Shown: positions 16,384-26,061, numbered from the stretch's first letter. The stretch: DNA of 32,615 nt from Herpetosiphonaceae bacterium (GCA_013821605.1 JACDGP010000025.1:18785-51399); one strand, 5' to 3'. Program-made: numbers and translations. The notes: generated by a model not told the origin, from the sequence alone.

Positions 16384-19201
16384 ATGGAAGAGGACAGCTC
16401 GTTTGGGCACTGGCTGCATCGACGTCGCACAGCTTTGGGCTTGACCCAGGAGCAACTAGGTCAGTGCGTAGGGTGTGCGCGTGCGACCATCCGCAAGATC
16501 GAAGCGGATGAACGGCGACCATCCCGTGAGATTGCTGAACGCCTCGCTATCCATCTCCGTGTCGCCGCCGAAGAACTCGCGGACTTCGTGCGCTTCGCGC
16601 GGGGTGAAATATCCACACAGCCGCCTCCGCTCCAACCGCCTCCTGAGCACAGTCCCTGGCAGCATCGGTCAGCCATGCGTACGAACCTCCCATTTCGGCG
16701 GAGTACGCTCCTTGGTCGCGAACAGGAGGTACGCAAAGTCAAGGCCCTGCTCCGCCGTGACGATGTAGGCCCGGTTACATTGACTGGGGCGGGGGGCATC
16801 GGTAAGACCCGCCTCGCACTCCAAATCGCTACGGAACTCGCGGACGATTTCAGCGATGGCGTCTGGTTTGTTGACCTGGCACCGATCAGTGATGTGAACT
16901 TAGTGCTTCCTATTACTGCGCAGGTGCTAGGCATCAAGAAAACGGCCGGAGCGTCGCTCATTGAGACATTCAAGGCTTACCTCTGTGACAAGCGATTGCT
17001 GCTCCTGCTCGACAACTTCGAACAGGTAGTTGACGCGGCACCTGCTCTGACCGACCTCCTGCAATCCGTGCCTGGACTGAAGCTGCTGGTCACCAGCCGC
17101 TTCGTACTCCATGTGTCGGATGAATACGAGTATCTGGTACGTCCGCTCCCGCTGCCCGATCTCAGCCAGCAGCCGTCACTGGAACTGCTTTCACAAAATG
17201 CTGCGGTACAACTCTTTATCCAGCGGGCACAGGCCGTCAATCCGGATTTCGACAGCACCAACGCCACTTTACTGACCGTGGCCGAGATTTGTGTGCGGCT
17301 TGACGGGGTGCCGCTCGCGATCGAGCTCGCCGCCGCACGCAGCAAGCTTTTTGCGCCCGCCGCGCTCCTCAAGCGATTGGACAATCGCCTTCGCACCTTG
17401 ACCGATGGTTTCCGCGACTTTGCCGAGCGCCATCAGACGCTACGCGGCACGATGGAGTGGAGCTATCATTGGCTTGCTTCCGCAGAGCAGATCCTTTTCC
17501 TGCGTCTCGCGATATTTGTCGGCGGCTGGACCATCGAGTCTGCGGAAGCGATCTGTAACTCCGAAAGCGACTTGGGGCTGGAGGTGCTGGAGGGCCTCAC
17601 GGAGCTGGTGGACAAGAGCCTGATCCAGCGAGTTGCAGGCGTAGATGGGAATCCACGCTTTATCATGCTCGAAACGATCCGGGAGTATTGCCTCGATCAC
17701 TTGACTACGACCGGGCAGCTTCCTGTCTTAGAGCAGCAGCATGCGACCTACTTCCTCACCTTAGCCGAGGAGGCCGAACGATCATGGTGGGGACACGAGT
17801 CCGCACACTGGCTTTCGCTGTTCGATCAGGAGCACGATAATCTTCGCGCTGTCGGCGGCTGGCTGATTCAGCAGGGCGATATTGCTGCCATGGTCGCGTT
17901 TGGTTCGGCGATGTTTGGCTTCTGGGCCATTCACGACCATATGCGCGAAGGATTGCGTTGGATGGAACAAGTCCTGCCGCAGACCGTCACTGCCGCTCCC
18001 GCAGTGCGCGCAAAAGCACTACGTGTCACTGGCTTTCTTATGGTCGAGGTGGGTGACGGTACCGATCCCGCTGCAGTACAAGCGATCTTCGAAGAGTGTC
18101 TGCGTTTGGATCTTGAGCTACACGACGATATGGGCGCGAGTTATGGATACCAGTACCTCGGCAATTTGGCATTGGCGCGCGGCGATCTGCTGCAGGCGCA
18201 GTTGCACTTCGAAAGATGCCTTACCCTCCGTCGCAGACTTGAGACACTCGACGGCTTGGCTCATGCGCTGTATCGCCTTGGTGACCTTGAACTCACGCGG
18301 GGTGATGTGCAGCGCGCTCGCACCTATTTTGATGAGGCGCTAACGCTGGCGCGGCAGATTGATGACCACATCGACATGGGCTTTGCGCTTTGGTGGCTGG
18401 GCTGCTGTGCGCTGGCTGCCGGCGAGTACGCCGGTGCAGAGCACTATCTTATGGAAGCCCACAGCATAGCGTGTGAGCTAGACGATCCTACTACGACCAT
18501 CGGACTGTTATGTTCTTGCCGGTTCCATTGCACTAGCGAAGAACGAGCTAGCCCTTGCACGGAGCGAGCTAGAGCAAGCTCTGGTGTGCTGCCGATCGCT
18601 GGAAGCTGGCCCATCAGCAGAAGGTCACGTGCTGCCTGTGCTTGGTGGTCTAGCCTGGGCTGAGGGGAATGTGCAGGCTGCTACTGCACAATTCGAGCAG
18701 AGCTTAGCATCAGCAAGAAAAAGTAACTCACGAGATGCCATTGCCGAATGCCTTGCGCTTCTTGGGATGCTCGCAGTGGAGCAAGGTGATCCACAGCAAG
18801 CGCGAACGTTGCTCGAAGAAAGCTTAGAGGTAGCGAGCGAATCGGGCTACCTTCTCTTGATCGCAAGAGGTCTCGAAGGTTTCGCGATGCTTGCCACTCA
18901 CGAAGGTGAGCCCCTACGCGCTGCCCGTCTGTTCGGTGCAGCGGAGCAACTTCGTCATGCAACGGGAACGATTGTGCCGGCTGCCGAACGCGCTGCATAC
19001 GATGCAGCCATCGCTGCCCTGCATGTTCAGTCCGATCCATTCGCTTTCAGAAGCGCTTGGGCTGATGGGGGTGCCATGTCGCGCGAACAGGCCGTTGCCT
19101 ATGCGCTGAATAGTACCTCTGCGCAGTTCACACCAATTGACCTGCAACGTGGGCTGTGCCGCCCACACCGGGAGGGTAGTGGCAAAAGGGAATATCCATA
19201 A
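16384..19201 (+). pseudogene. XRE-family HTH / NB-ARC ATPase / TPR regulator, frameshifted
   Basis: The N-terminus (MEEDSSFGHWLHRRRTALGL) is an XRE helix-turn-helix over residues 1-65. An STAND-type ATPase follows: Walker A GAGGIGKTR near residue 145, Walker B LLLLDNFEQV, and the LDGVPLAIELAAAR motif of NB-ARC/AfsR proteins. Tetratricopeptide repeats then run to the end. The first frame stops at 18663, after about 50 residues of nonsense; homologous TPR sequence resumes in the +1 frame, recognisable from about 18506 (CYVLAGSIALAKNELALARS) through the conserved tail AARLFGAAEQLRHATG to TAA 19201. One surplus base at about 18502-18512 explains it. GGAGG lies six bases before ATG 16384. It could be a sequencing error, a recent mutation, or two polypeptides; intact relatives are about 930 residues long. 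Confidence 0.82.
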
Positions 19202-19269
19202 GGAAAACTGCTGCCGAAGGCCCTTGGTAGCTGGCTGCACTTGCAGCAATGCTCATTGTGAAGTGAGCG

Positions 19270-20268
19270 TTAGTAGCCGTTGAACACCGTGACGGTATTG
19301 CTCTCCGAGTTCGTCACGTAGACCCGGTTGTAGCCGCGGTCCACCGCGATGTAGAGCGGGACAGCCCCAACATCGACCGTCGCAATGACGGCGTTGGTCG
19401 TCGTGTCAAGCACCGATACCGTGTTACTCCCGTAGGCGTCGGCCAGAAAGGCCAGGTGTGTCGATGGGTTGAGTGCGACGCCATTGGGATCCGTTCCGAC
19501 CGGAGACACTTGGTCAATGATCGTATTGGTGGTTGTATCGAGCACCAATACCGTAGTGGCCAGACCGGTCGTGACAAAGGCGCGGTGCGTGAACAGGTTC
19601 AAGGCGATGCTATTGAGAAGGAGCCCGAAGGGCGTCCGGATCGTGGTAACAACGGTATTGGTGGTCGTGTCGATCACGGAGATCATGGTGTTACTATCGG
19701 TGACATAGACGCGGTTGGCGAACGGATCGATCGCCACATGCGTCGGTGCAAGCCCAGCCGGAATGGTGGCAATGACGGTGTTAGTGGCTAGATCAAGCAC
19801 GGTCACGCTGTTGGTAGAGTTATCATCGTTCGCAACATAGGCACGATTGGTGAACAGGTTGACCACGATCCCGAGGGGATATGCATTCGTCCGAATGGTG
19901 GTAACGACCTTGTTGGTGAGCGTGTTGATCGCCAACACCGACCTAGTAATGAAGAGCGTCGCATAGAGGCGGTTGGTGGCCGGGTTGACCGCGAGCTCGT
20001 AGGCTGGACTGGGAACGGGAATATCCGCAACGACGGCGTTGGTGGTGGTATTGATGACCGAGATCGTGCTCTGGTTCGCGACATAGGCGCGATGGGTGGA
20101 GGCGTTGACCGCGATGCCAGCGGAACGAGCACTAACCGGAATGGTGGCAATCACAGCGAAGGGTGTGCGGGCGGAGGCATGGCCAAGGGGGAGCGTGCTC
20201 CCGAGTGCCAAGCCGACCAAGAGTAGGACGCGGGGGAATGTGAGCCGAGAACGTCGAACGGCGGACAT
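19270..20268 (-). CDS. Secreted YVTN-family beta-propeller protein
   Basis: A 332-aa protein. A Sec signal peptide covers the first 35 or so residues (VLLLVGLALGSTLPLGHASA), with likely cleavage after ASA. The rest is seven to eight repeats of about 42 residues built on the pattern AVNPxTNRxYVxNxxxNTVSVIDTTTNxVxATI, the YVTN/lactonase-like beta-propeller. AAGGAGG lies five bases before ATG 20268; the longer frame to 20502 runs into the formate dehydrogenase leader and is rejected. Members are surface proteins of unclear function. It is divergent from the formate dehydrogenase gene. The repeats are also visible in the DNA as recurring ACCACCAAC-type blocks. Confidence 0.85.
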   Translation of the reverse strand: MSAVRRSRLTFPRVLLLVGLALGSTLPLGHASARTPFAVIATIPVSARSAGIAVNASTHRAYVANQSTISVINTTTNAVVADIPVPSPAYELAVNPATNRLYATLFITRSVLAINTLTNKVVTTIRTNAYPLGIVVNLFTNRAYVANDDNSTNSVTVLDLATNTVIATIPAGLAPTHVAIDPFANRVYVTDSNTMISVIDTTTNTVVTTIRTPFGLLLNSIALNLFTHRAFVTTGLATTVLVLDTTTNTIIDQVSPVGTDPNGVALNPSTHLAFLADAYGSNTVSVLDTTTNAVIATVDVGAVPLYIAVDRGYNRVYVTNSESNTVTVFNGY

Positions 20269-20351
20269 AGCGGCCTCCTTGCGAAACGAGTGGGTGCTCA
20301 TTAAGCATAACGCTGCTGTCAATTCGCATGGCTGCGTAGTGCGTTCACCAA

Positions 20352-20376
20352 CCTCGGCACGTGTTCTGCTCCGAGG
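20352..20376 (+). other. Leader hairpin before the formate dehydrogenase gene
   Basis: CCTCGG and CCGAGG (20352-20357 with 20371-20376) pair over six bases with a 13-base loop, nine bases before the GGAG ribosome site at 20385. It may affect translation or RNA stability. No known riboswitch was recognised. Confidence 0.25.
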
Positions 20377-20395
20377 CACAGCATGGAGAAGACGC

Positions 20396-23300
20396 ATGAA
20401 GATTTTCAACCAACTCAAAGACCATATCGGCTTGGTGCCCAACCCCATCAGCGACAAGACCCGCCAGATCCATGCCCGCATCAATGATGCATCGATGAGC
20501 ATAAGCGTGTGCCCCTACTGTGCAGTTGGCTGCTCGCAACTCGTGTATACCAAAGATGGCAAGATTATCGACATCGAGGGGAATTACGAGAGCCCGATCA
20601 ACGGTGGAACGCTCTGCCCGAAAGGCGCGGCGACGTGGGGCTTGCTCCATAGTCCCACGCGCATCACAACCGTCAAATACCGCGCACCCTATAGCGATCA
20701 TTGGGAGGAGCGTTCGCTCGACTGGGCCATGGAGCGGATCGCCCAACGTGTCAAGCAGACGCGCGATGCTCATTACGAAGAGCGGGACGAGCATGGCATG
20801 ACCGTTAATCGCACCCTGGCGATCGGCCATTTTGGTGGCGCGACCCTCGATAATGAAGAGAATTACCTGATCAAGAAGCTGTTTACCGCCGGTCTAGGCA
20901 TCGTCGCCGTCGAGAACCAAGCGCGCATTTGACACTCCTCTTCAGTGCCCGGTCTGGGCGCTCGACTTGGTAGGGGGGCGGCGACGACGACCCAAGAAAG
21001 CTTGGTCGACAGCGACTGCATCATCATTATGGGCGCCAACATGGCGGAGAACCATCCGGTCGGTTTTCGCTTCGTCATGCAGGCCAAGGAGCGCGGCGCG
21101 AAGCTGATTCATATCGATCCGCGCTTTTCGCGCACGTCGGCCATGGCTGACCTGCATGTCGCGCTGCGCGCCGGTAGTGACCTGATCTTGCTCGGAGCGC
21201 TGATCAATTATGTGATGAGCAGTGAGCACTGGAATAGAGATCCGTTCTTCCAGGAATACCTCACGCACTATACGAATGCGGCGACGCTAATTAATCCAGA
21301 TTTCAAGGATACCGAGGATCTTGCGGGCATCTTCTCGGGCTATGATCCGGAGGAGCGCAAGTATGATCCGGAGGCGTGGCGCTATGCGGGACAGCAAGGA
21401 AAATCCTCCGCCAACCAACATCACGAGTCGCAAGACGCCATGGCGCGTACCGAAATCGTCGGCCAGCAGGACTCGATCCCGGAGTACGACTTCACACTCC
21501 AGGATCCGCATTGTGCCTTTCAAATCATGAAGCGCCACTTTGCCCGCTATACACCGGAGATGGTCGAGCAAGCCTGTGGCGTGCCGCAAGCCGTGTTTCT
21601 CCAGGTGGCCGAGGCTATCCTTACCAATTCTGGCCGCGACCGGACAACGTCCTTTGCCTATGCTGTCGCCTGGACGCAGCACTCTATCGGTACGCAGATC
21701 ATTAGCTGCTGCGCCTTGTTACAGTTACTGCTGGGCAACATCGGCCGCCCTGGCGGCGGTATCCTCGCGCTGCGTGGCCATGCCACGATCCAGGGCAGTA
21801 CCGATATTCCCACCCTATACAACCTGCTACCTGGCTACCTGCCGATGCCCAACGCAACCCAGCAGCACGGCTCGCTGGCGGACTACCTGGAGCAAGAGCG
21901 CCCCCAAAAGGGTGCCTGGTACACCATGCCCAACTACGTAGTCAGCCTGCTCAAAGCCTACTACGGCGATGCTGCGATCCCGGCCAACGGCTTCGCTTAC
22001 GATCTGCTGCCGAAGATCAGTGCAGATTACTCCTTCCAGCCGATGCTCCTCATGATGAAGGACGGCAACCTGCGTGGCCTCTTTTGCATGGGCCAGAACC
22101 CGGCAGTCGGCGGGCAGAATGCAGTCCTGGCTCGCCAGGCGCTGGCCAATCTTGATTGGCTCGTCGTGCGCGATATTCATGAGATCGAAACCGCTGCGTT
22201 CTGGTATGACGCGCCCGAGGTGCGGCGTGGCGATCTCCGCCCGCAAGATATTGGGACCGAGATTTTCTTGATGCCGGCGGCGCTGGCTGCCGAAAAAGAA
22301 GGTTCGTATACCAACACGGAGCGCTTGATACAGTGGCATGACAAGGCGGTGGAGCCGCGCGGTGACTGTCGCTCCGAGTCCTGGTTCGTGTACCACCTTG
22401 GCAAAAGACTCAAGCAGTTATACCAGGGCGATACAAGCCCGCGTGGTCGCCAAATCGAGGCAGTAACCTGGGATTATCCCACCGCAGGTGCTACCCAAGA
22501 TCCTGATCTCGACATGGTCGTTAAGGAGATCAACGGCTACACGGTGGCTGACGGGAAACCTATCAAGAACGGTACCGCTCTCAAAGATGACGGCTCAACC
22601 GCCTGCGGCTGCTGGCTTTATAGCGGCATCATGACCGAAGACGGCCACAACCGGGCGCGCAACCGCAAGGGCGACGAGCGAGCATCCCTCGGATGGGGCT
22701 TTTCATGGCCATCCAACCAGCGCATCATGTATAACCGCGCCTCGGCCGACCCCGCTGGTAAGCCCTGGAGTGAGCGTAAAAAGTGGATCTGGTGGGATGC
22801 GGAAAAGGAGGAATGGACGGGCTATGACGTGCCGGACTTTCCCGAGCATAAGCAGCCCAACTACCAGCCGGCCCCCGACGCCAAGGGTCTGGATGCGATC
22901 GCGGGTGACGCACCCTTCGTTAACATGGCCGATGGGCGCGGCTGGTTGTTTGCTGCCTCAGGCCTCCGTGACGGTCCGCTGCCGACGCACTACGAACCGG
23001 TCGAAACACCGGTTTCCAATCTGCTCTACCCCGGCCAGCTGCACAGTCCCACCGTGAAGCTGTTCCACCGCTCCGACAACCCGTATCATGAGATGGCCGA
23101 TCCGCGTTTTCCTTATGTGATCACCACCTACCGGCTCACCGAGCAGTACACGGCGGGTGGCATGAGTCGCTGGGTACCCTGGCTGGCCGAGCTACAACCG
23201 CACGGCTTTATCGAAATCAGCCCCGAGCTGGCCGCCGAGCACGGTATTACCAATGGCGACTGGGTGACCGTTTGGACGCTGCGCGGCGAGGCTGAAGCCT

Positions 23301-23533
23301 TGGCCCTGGTAACCGAACGCTTGCAGCCCCTCATGATCGATGGTCGGACGATACACCAAGTTGGCATGCCCTGGCACTTCGGCTTTGGCGGCCTGGCGCA
23401 GGGCGGTATTGCCAACGACTTGAGCGCACTGGTGGAGGATCCCAACTCGTTGATCCATGAGGCCAAGGCTTTCACCTGCAATCTGCGCAAGGGCCGCATC
23501 GCGGGACAGTCTCAAGGAGCGCGACCGTTATGA
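20396..23533 (+). CDS. fdh: Formate dehydrogenase catalytic subunit, selenocysteine-containing
   Basis: A 1045-aa molybdenum/tungsten bis-MGD enzyme that oxidises formate to CO2. One continuous protein results when the TGA at 20930-20932 is read as selenocysteine (Sec179): the context NQARI-U-HSSSVPGLG matches the active-site stretch of known Sec formate dehydrogenases (NQARV-U-H in E. coli FdnG). Cys residues of CPYCAVGC and LCPKG near the N-terminus bind a [4Fe-4S] cluster; His180 follows the Sec as in the family. The C-terminal molybdopterin-dinucleotide-binding domain lies around residues 880-1030. ATG 20396 has GGAG seven bases upstream. There is no twin-arginine signal, so the enzyme is probably cytoplasmic, as in the actinobacterial type. 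The stop overlaps the next gene by ATGA. Automatic gene calling would split it into two frames at the TGA. Confidence 0.95.
20930..20932 (+). other. In-frame UGA selenocysteine codon
   Basis: TGA interrupts the formate dehydrogenase frame exactly at the catalytic Sec/Cys position, with homologous sequence continuing in the same frame on both sides. The SECIS hairpin follows at the correct distance and a tRNA-Sec gene lies in the same window. Confidence 0.95.
20944..20962 (+). promoter_or_regulatory. Bacterial SECIS element
   Basis: AGTGCCC (20944-20950) and GGGCGCT (20956-20962) form a seven-pair stem, with one U-G pair, closing the loop GGTCT. The loop begins 18 bases after the UGA. The same loop sequence and the same 18-base distance occur in the E. 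coli fdhF SECIS that binds SelB. The U at 20946 could act as the bulged U known from that element. Confidence 0.9.
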
Positions 23534-24378
23534 GCGCAACAATCCCATTGATCGACAAGACAATGGTCGGACAGCATGGTGCGCGGCCAGGCGCCATGGG
23601 CTTTTTGACCGATACGACGCTGTGTATTGGTTGCAAGGCCTGTGAGGTCGCCTGCAAGCAGTGGAATCAGTTGCCCATGGACAACTTCGGCTTCACCGGC
23701 CATAGTTACGACAATACTGGAGACCTGGCGGCTGCGACCTGGCGCCATGTCGTCTTTGTTGAACAGATCAGCGACAGCACCGGTCAGCGCGCTACGGCCA
23801 TGGCACCCTTCCAGAGTAACTGGCTGATGATGAGCGATGTCTGCAAGCACTGCGTCAACGCTGGCTGTCTTGAAGCCTGCCCGACCGGCGCGATCATTCG
23901 TACCGAGTTCGATACAGTGGTGATTCAGCAGGACATTTGTAATGGTTGTGGCTACTGTATTCCCGCTTGCCCCTATGGTGTGCCGGAACTGAGCGCCACC
24001 GATCACCAAGCTCATAAATGCACCCTCTGCTATGATCGACTAGACTCTGGCCTTGAACCGGCCTGTGCCAAAGCCTGTCCAACCGACTCGATCCAGTTTG
24101 GACCGGTAACGGCGTTAATGGAGCACGCACAGACCCGTGTGGCCGACCTGCAGAGCCGCGGTGTGGATAGCGCCTATATTTATGGCGACCGGGCAATCGG
24201 CGGCACCGGCGGCATCGACGGCAATAACGCCTTCTTTATTCTCACCGCCGAACCCGAGGTCTACAACCTGCCGGCCTATCCGGAGTTGCCGCAGGATAAG
24301 GTGGGCCGGGCCTTTCTCACAACCTTTGGTGCGGCATTGGCGCTGGGTGTTGCCGCAGTCGTAGCCTTGCGCGGCTAA
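23530..24378 (+). CDS. Formate dehydrogenase iron-sulfur subunit
   Basis: A 282-aa ferredoxin-type electron-transfer subunit with four cysteine clusters suitable for four [4Fe-4S] centres: CIGCKACEVAC, CKHCVNAGCLEACP, CNGCGYCIPACP and CTLCYDRL with CAKACP. It takes electrons from the catalytic subunit and passes them to the membrane subunit. The last 22 or so residues (FLTTFGAALALGVAAVVAL) form a single hydrophobic helix, comparable to the C-terminal anchor of FdnH. ATG 23530 overlaps the stop of the catalytic gene (ATGA), so the two are translationally coupled. The NrfD gene follows after 30 bases. Confidence 0.93.
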   Translation: MSATIPLIDKTMVGQHGARPGAMGFLTDTTLCIGCKACEVACKQWNQLPMDNFGFTGHSYDNTGDLAAATWRHVVFVEQISDSTGQRATAMAPFQSNWLMMSDVCKHCVNAGCLEACPTGAIIRTEFDTVVIQQDICNGCGYCIPACPYGVPELSATDHQAHKCTLCYDRLDSGLEPACAKACPTDSIQFGPVTALMEHAQTRVADLQSRGVDSAYIYGDRAIGGTGGIDGNNAFFILTAEPEVYNLPAYPELPQDKVGRAFLTTFGAALALGVAAVVALRG

Positions 24379-24408
24379 CCATCAACCCCAGAGAGCGAGG
24401 AGTGACGC

Positions 24409-25425
24409 GTGGACATATCGTACAAGCGGCAATGGGAGACGCGGGGTAGTCGTCGTCGCGCGGTGCCGGCAGAGGCACCTACCAGCTACTACAACCTGCC
24501 CGTGATTCACAAGGCCCACTGGGGTTGGTTGGTCATCATATACTTTTTTCTCGGCGGCATCTCGGCCGGCAGTTATGTTATTGCCACAGTCGCTGACCTG
24601 TTTGGTGGCCCTGACGCGCGCCGTATTCGCCAGGTCGGGCGCTATCTCGCCCTCGGGGCGCTCTTGCCTAGTCCTGTCCTATTGATTCTCGATCTAGGCC
24701 GTCCCGAGCGCTTCTACCGTATGCTACGGGTGCTCAAGCTGCGCTCGCCCATGTCTGTCGGGACATGGGGCCTGACCATTTTTGGCGGCTTTTGTGGCCT
24801 CTCCGCGTTAATTCAAACCGCCGAGGACGGGCTGTTTGGCTCATTCACGCTCCCGCGCCGGTTTCTGTTGGCGCTGCCCTCCAAACCTATTGGCGTGCTC
24901 GGTACGCTCTTCGGCTTCCTTGTTGGTGGCTATACCGGCGTCTTACTCGCCGCGACCGCCGTTCCGCTCTGGGCTAAGAATTATTTGTTGCTAGGGCCGC
25001 TCTTTCTCACATCAGCGATGTCTACGGCCAGCGCCGCGATTGTGCTCGTGCTGGTATCGATCCGTAGTACCAGTCACCGCACGCTCAAGCGTCTGGAACG
25101 CCTCGATCTGATTGCGATCGTGCTTGAGCTTGTGCTGCTCCTGGCGGCAAAGGCGAACCTCGGGCCGATCATTGCGCGGCCACTACAGGTGGGCAAGCTC
25201 GCCCGCGTCTACCGCTGGGGCGTGCTCGGAGCCGGCATCACCCTGCCGTTAACACTTCTATCCGTCACCATGCTTTGGCGCAAAGCACCCGCTCGCCTCC
25301 TCGGGGCGCTCTCCTCGCTGCTGGTGTTGGTGGGCGGTCTTCTGCTACGCTATGTCATGGTTGAGGCTGGTCATGCCTCTGCAGACGATCCCCAGGCCAC
25401 CTTCGCTTTCGCCCGCAAGCCGTAA
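24409..25425 (+). CDS. nrfD: NrfD/PsrC-like membrane subunit of the formate dehydrogenase complex
   Basis: A 338-aa integral membrane protein with eight or nine hydrophobic helices. The motif HWGWLVIIYFFLGGISAGSYV early on and LDLGRPERFYRMLRV are characteristic of NrfD-like quinone-interacting subunits. Such subunits accept electrons from an iron-sulfur partner and reduce the quinone pool, in place of the cytochrome b subunit FdnI. The start is GTG 24409, with GAGGAG seven bases upstream. The N-terminal 30 residues are hydrophilic and basic, which favours a cytoplasmic N-terminus. Its position makes it the membrane anchor of the Sec-enzyme. Confidence 0.9.
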   Translation: MDISYKRQWETRGSRRRAVPAEAPTSYYNLPVIHKAHWGWLVIIYFFLGGISAGSYVIATVADLFGGPDARRIRQVGRYLALGALLPSPVLLILDLGRPERFYRMLRVLKLRSPMSVGTWGLTIFGGFCGLSALIQTAEDGLFGSFTLPRRFLLALPSKPIGVLGTLFGFLVGGYTGVLLAATAVPLWAKNYLLLGPLFLTSAMSTASAAIVLVLVSIRSTSHRTLKRLERLDLIAIVLELVLLLAAKANLGPIIARPLQVGKLARVYRWGVLGAGITLPLTLLSVTMLWRKAPARLLGALSSLLVLVGGLLLRYVMVEAGHASADDPQATFAFARKP

Positions 25426-25464
25426 TTGTGGTAATAACTTCGGTGACTTTATCAGTACTGCCTC

Positions 25465-25473
25465 TGCTATACT
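25465..25473 (+). promoter_or_regulatory. Extended -10 promoter candidate before the small membrane gene
   Basis: TGC directly precedes TATACT (25468-25473), giving an extended -10 element with five of six bases. Only a weak -35 (TGACTT at 25444, spacing 18) is seen. The predicted start is near 25480, about 39 bases before the small ORF. Confidence 0.35.
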
Positions 25474-25518
25474 ATCTCCACAGCTTGAATTCCCTCGCTG
25501 TCAGTGACGGAGCGTAAG

Positions 25519-25674
25519 ATGGGCAGCATCCTGTACACCATCGCGGTCATCCTCGTCGTCCTCTGGGTCATCGGCTTGGTCTTTCATATTGCCGGCGGTC
25601 TTATTCATCTGTTACTGGTACTTGCGATCATTGTGCTCGCCTACCAGTTCCTTACTGGCAGGCGCCGCGTATAA
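25519..25674 (+). CDS. lmo0937-family small membrane protein
   Basis: A 51-aa protein starting MGSILYTIAVILVVLWVIGL, with two closely spaced hydrophobic segments separated by HIAGGLIH and a basic RRRV tail. Length and pattern match the widespread lmo0937 family of tiny membrane proteins of unknown function. It is followed by a strong hairpin. It is the only gene on this strand between NrfD and that hairpin; its own promoter candidate suggests it may also be expressed alone. Confidence 0.85.
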   Translation: MGSILYTIAVILVVLWVIGLVFHIAGGLIHLLLVLAIIVLAYQFLTGRRRV

Positions 25675-25710
25675 CGTCACAGCCTGTCGGCGGCTCGCTG
25701 CATAACGACG

Positions 25711-25741
25711 AAGAACGGATGCCTACTAGGCATCCGTTCTT
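25711..25741. terminator. Rho-independent terminator-like hairpin after the small membrane gene
   Basis: AAGAACGGATGCC (25711-25723) and GGCATCCGTTCTT (25729-25741) form a perfect 13-pair stem with the five-base loop TACTA, 37 bases after the stop codon. The 3' arm ends TTCTTGTTCC, a modest T-rich tail. A reverse-strand A-tract before the stem makes it possibly bidirectional. Confidence 0.75.
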
Positions 25742-25958
25742 GTTCCTCCGGCAATTGCTGCCCTCGTTTGAACGTGCGATGATTGCCTCCGCCGGAATCG
25801 AAGGCATTCCAGTCGCTTCGTGGCAACGCGACGACACTTGGCGCGGCGCTTGGGTTGGCCAGATTATTCAGCTTCACGATATACTGTAGGAAACGCTTGG
25901 GGATGCATTGATTGGTCGGCGTGAAGAATAGATGATGACGAGATTAGGAGGGTTGATC

Positions 25959-26055
25959 TGGCGCGAGTGCGTGGGAGTCGAACCCACCGGCGACGTTCGT
26001 CACGCCGTCCACACATTTTGAAGACGTGGGCCACCACCGGACAGCATCCACCCGC
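25959..26055 (-). tRNA. selC: Selenocysteine tRNA, anticodon UCA
   Basis: On the minus strand the 97-nt sequence folds as a bacterial tRNA-Sec: 5' acceptor strand GCGGGTGG with 3' strand GCACTCGC (seven pairs, the eighth position G-G), a six-pair D stem GCTGTC/GGTGGC with loop CGGT, anticodon arm CACGT-CTTCAAA-ATGTG with anticodon TCA at 26019-26021, a long extra arm with stem CGGCG/CGCCG, T arm GTGGG-TTCGACT-CCCAC, discriminator G and an encoded CCA. The extended acceptor plus T stack and the long extra arm set it apart from a suppressor or serine tRNA. It is needed to decode the UGA of the formate dehydrogenase 5 kb away. Confidence 0.95.
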
Positions 26056-26061
26056 GCACCT

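Noticed and set aside
19270-20268. Regularly repeated DNA blocks that at first sight suggest a CRISPR-like or satellite array
   Set aside because: The period is about 126-130 bases with strong divergence between units and translates into YVTN beta-propeller repeats; no spacer structure.
20096-20395. Upstream extension of the formate dehydrogenase frame by 100 codons, which could supply an N-terminal signal
   Set aside because: It is antisense to the YVTN gene, contains no Tat or hydrophobic signal segment, and ATG 20396 has a proper ribosome site.
20269-20395. TTGACA on the minus strand in the YVTN/formate dehydrogenase intergenic region as a YVTN promoter
   Set aside because: No acceptable -10 element lies 16-19 bases downstream.
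25719-25889. A 56-codon plus-strand frame (MPTRHPFLFLRQ... to QLHDIL) between the terminator hairpin and tRNA-Sec
   Set aside because: Its start lies inside the terminator hairpin, it has no ribosome site and no recognised similarity. The middle (SWQRDDTWRGAWVGQ) looks protein-like, so it may be a gene remnant, but this is not supportable. Apart from it and the hairpin, 25675-25958 shows nothing.
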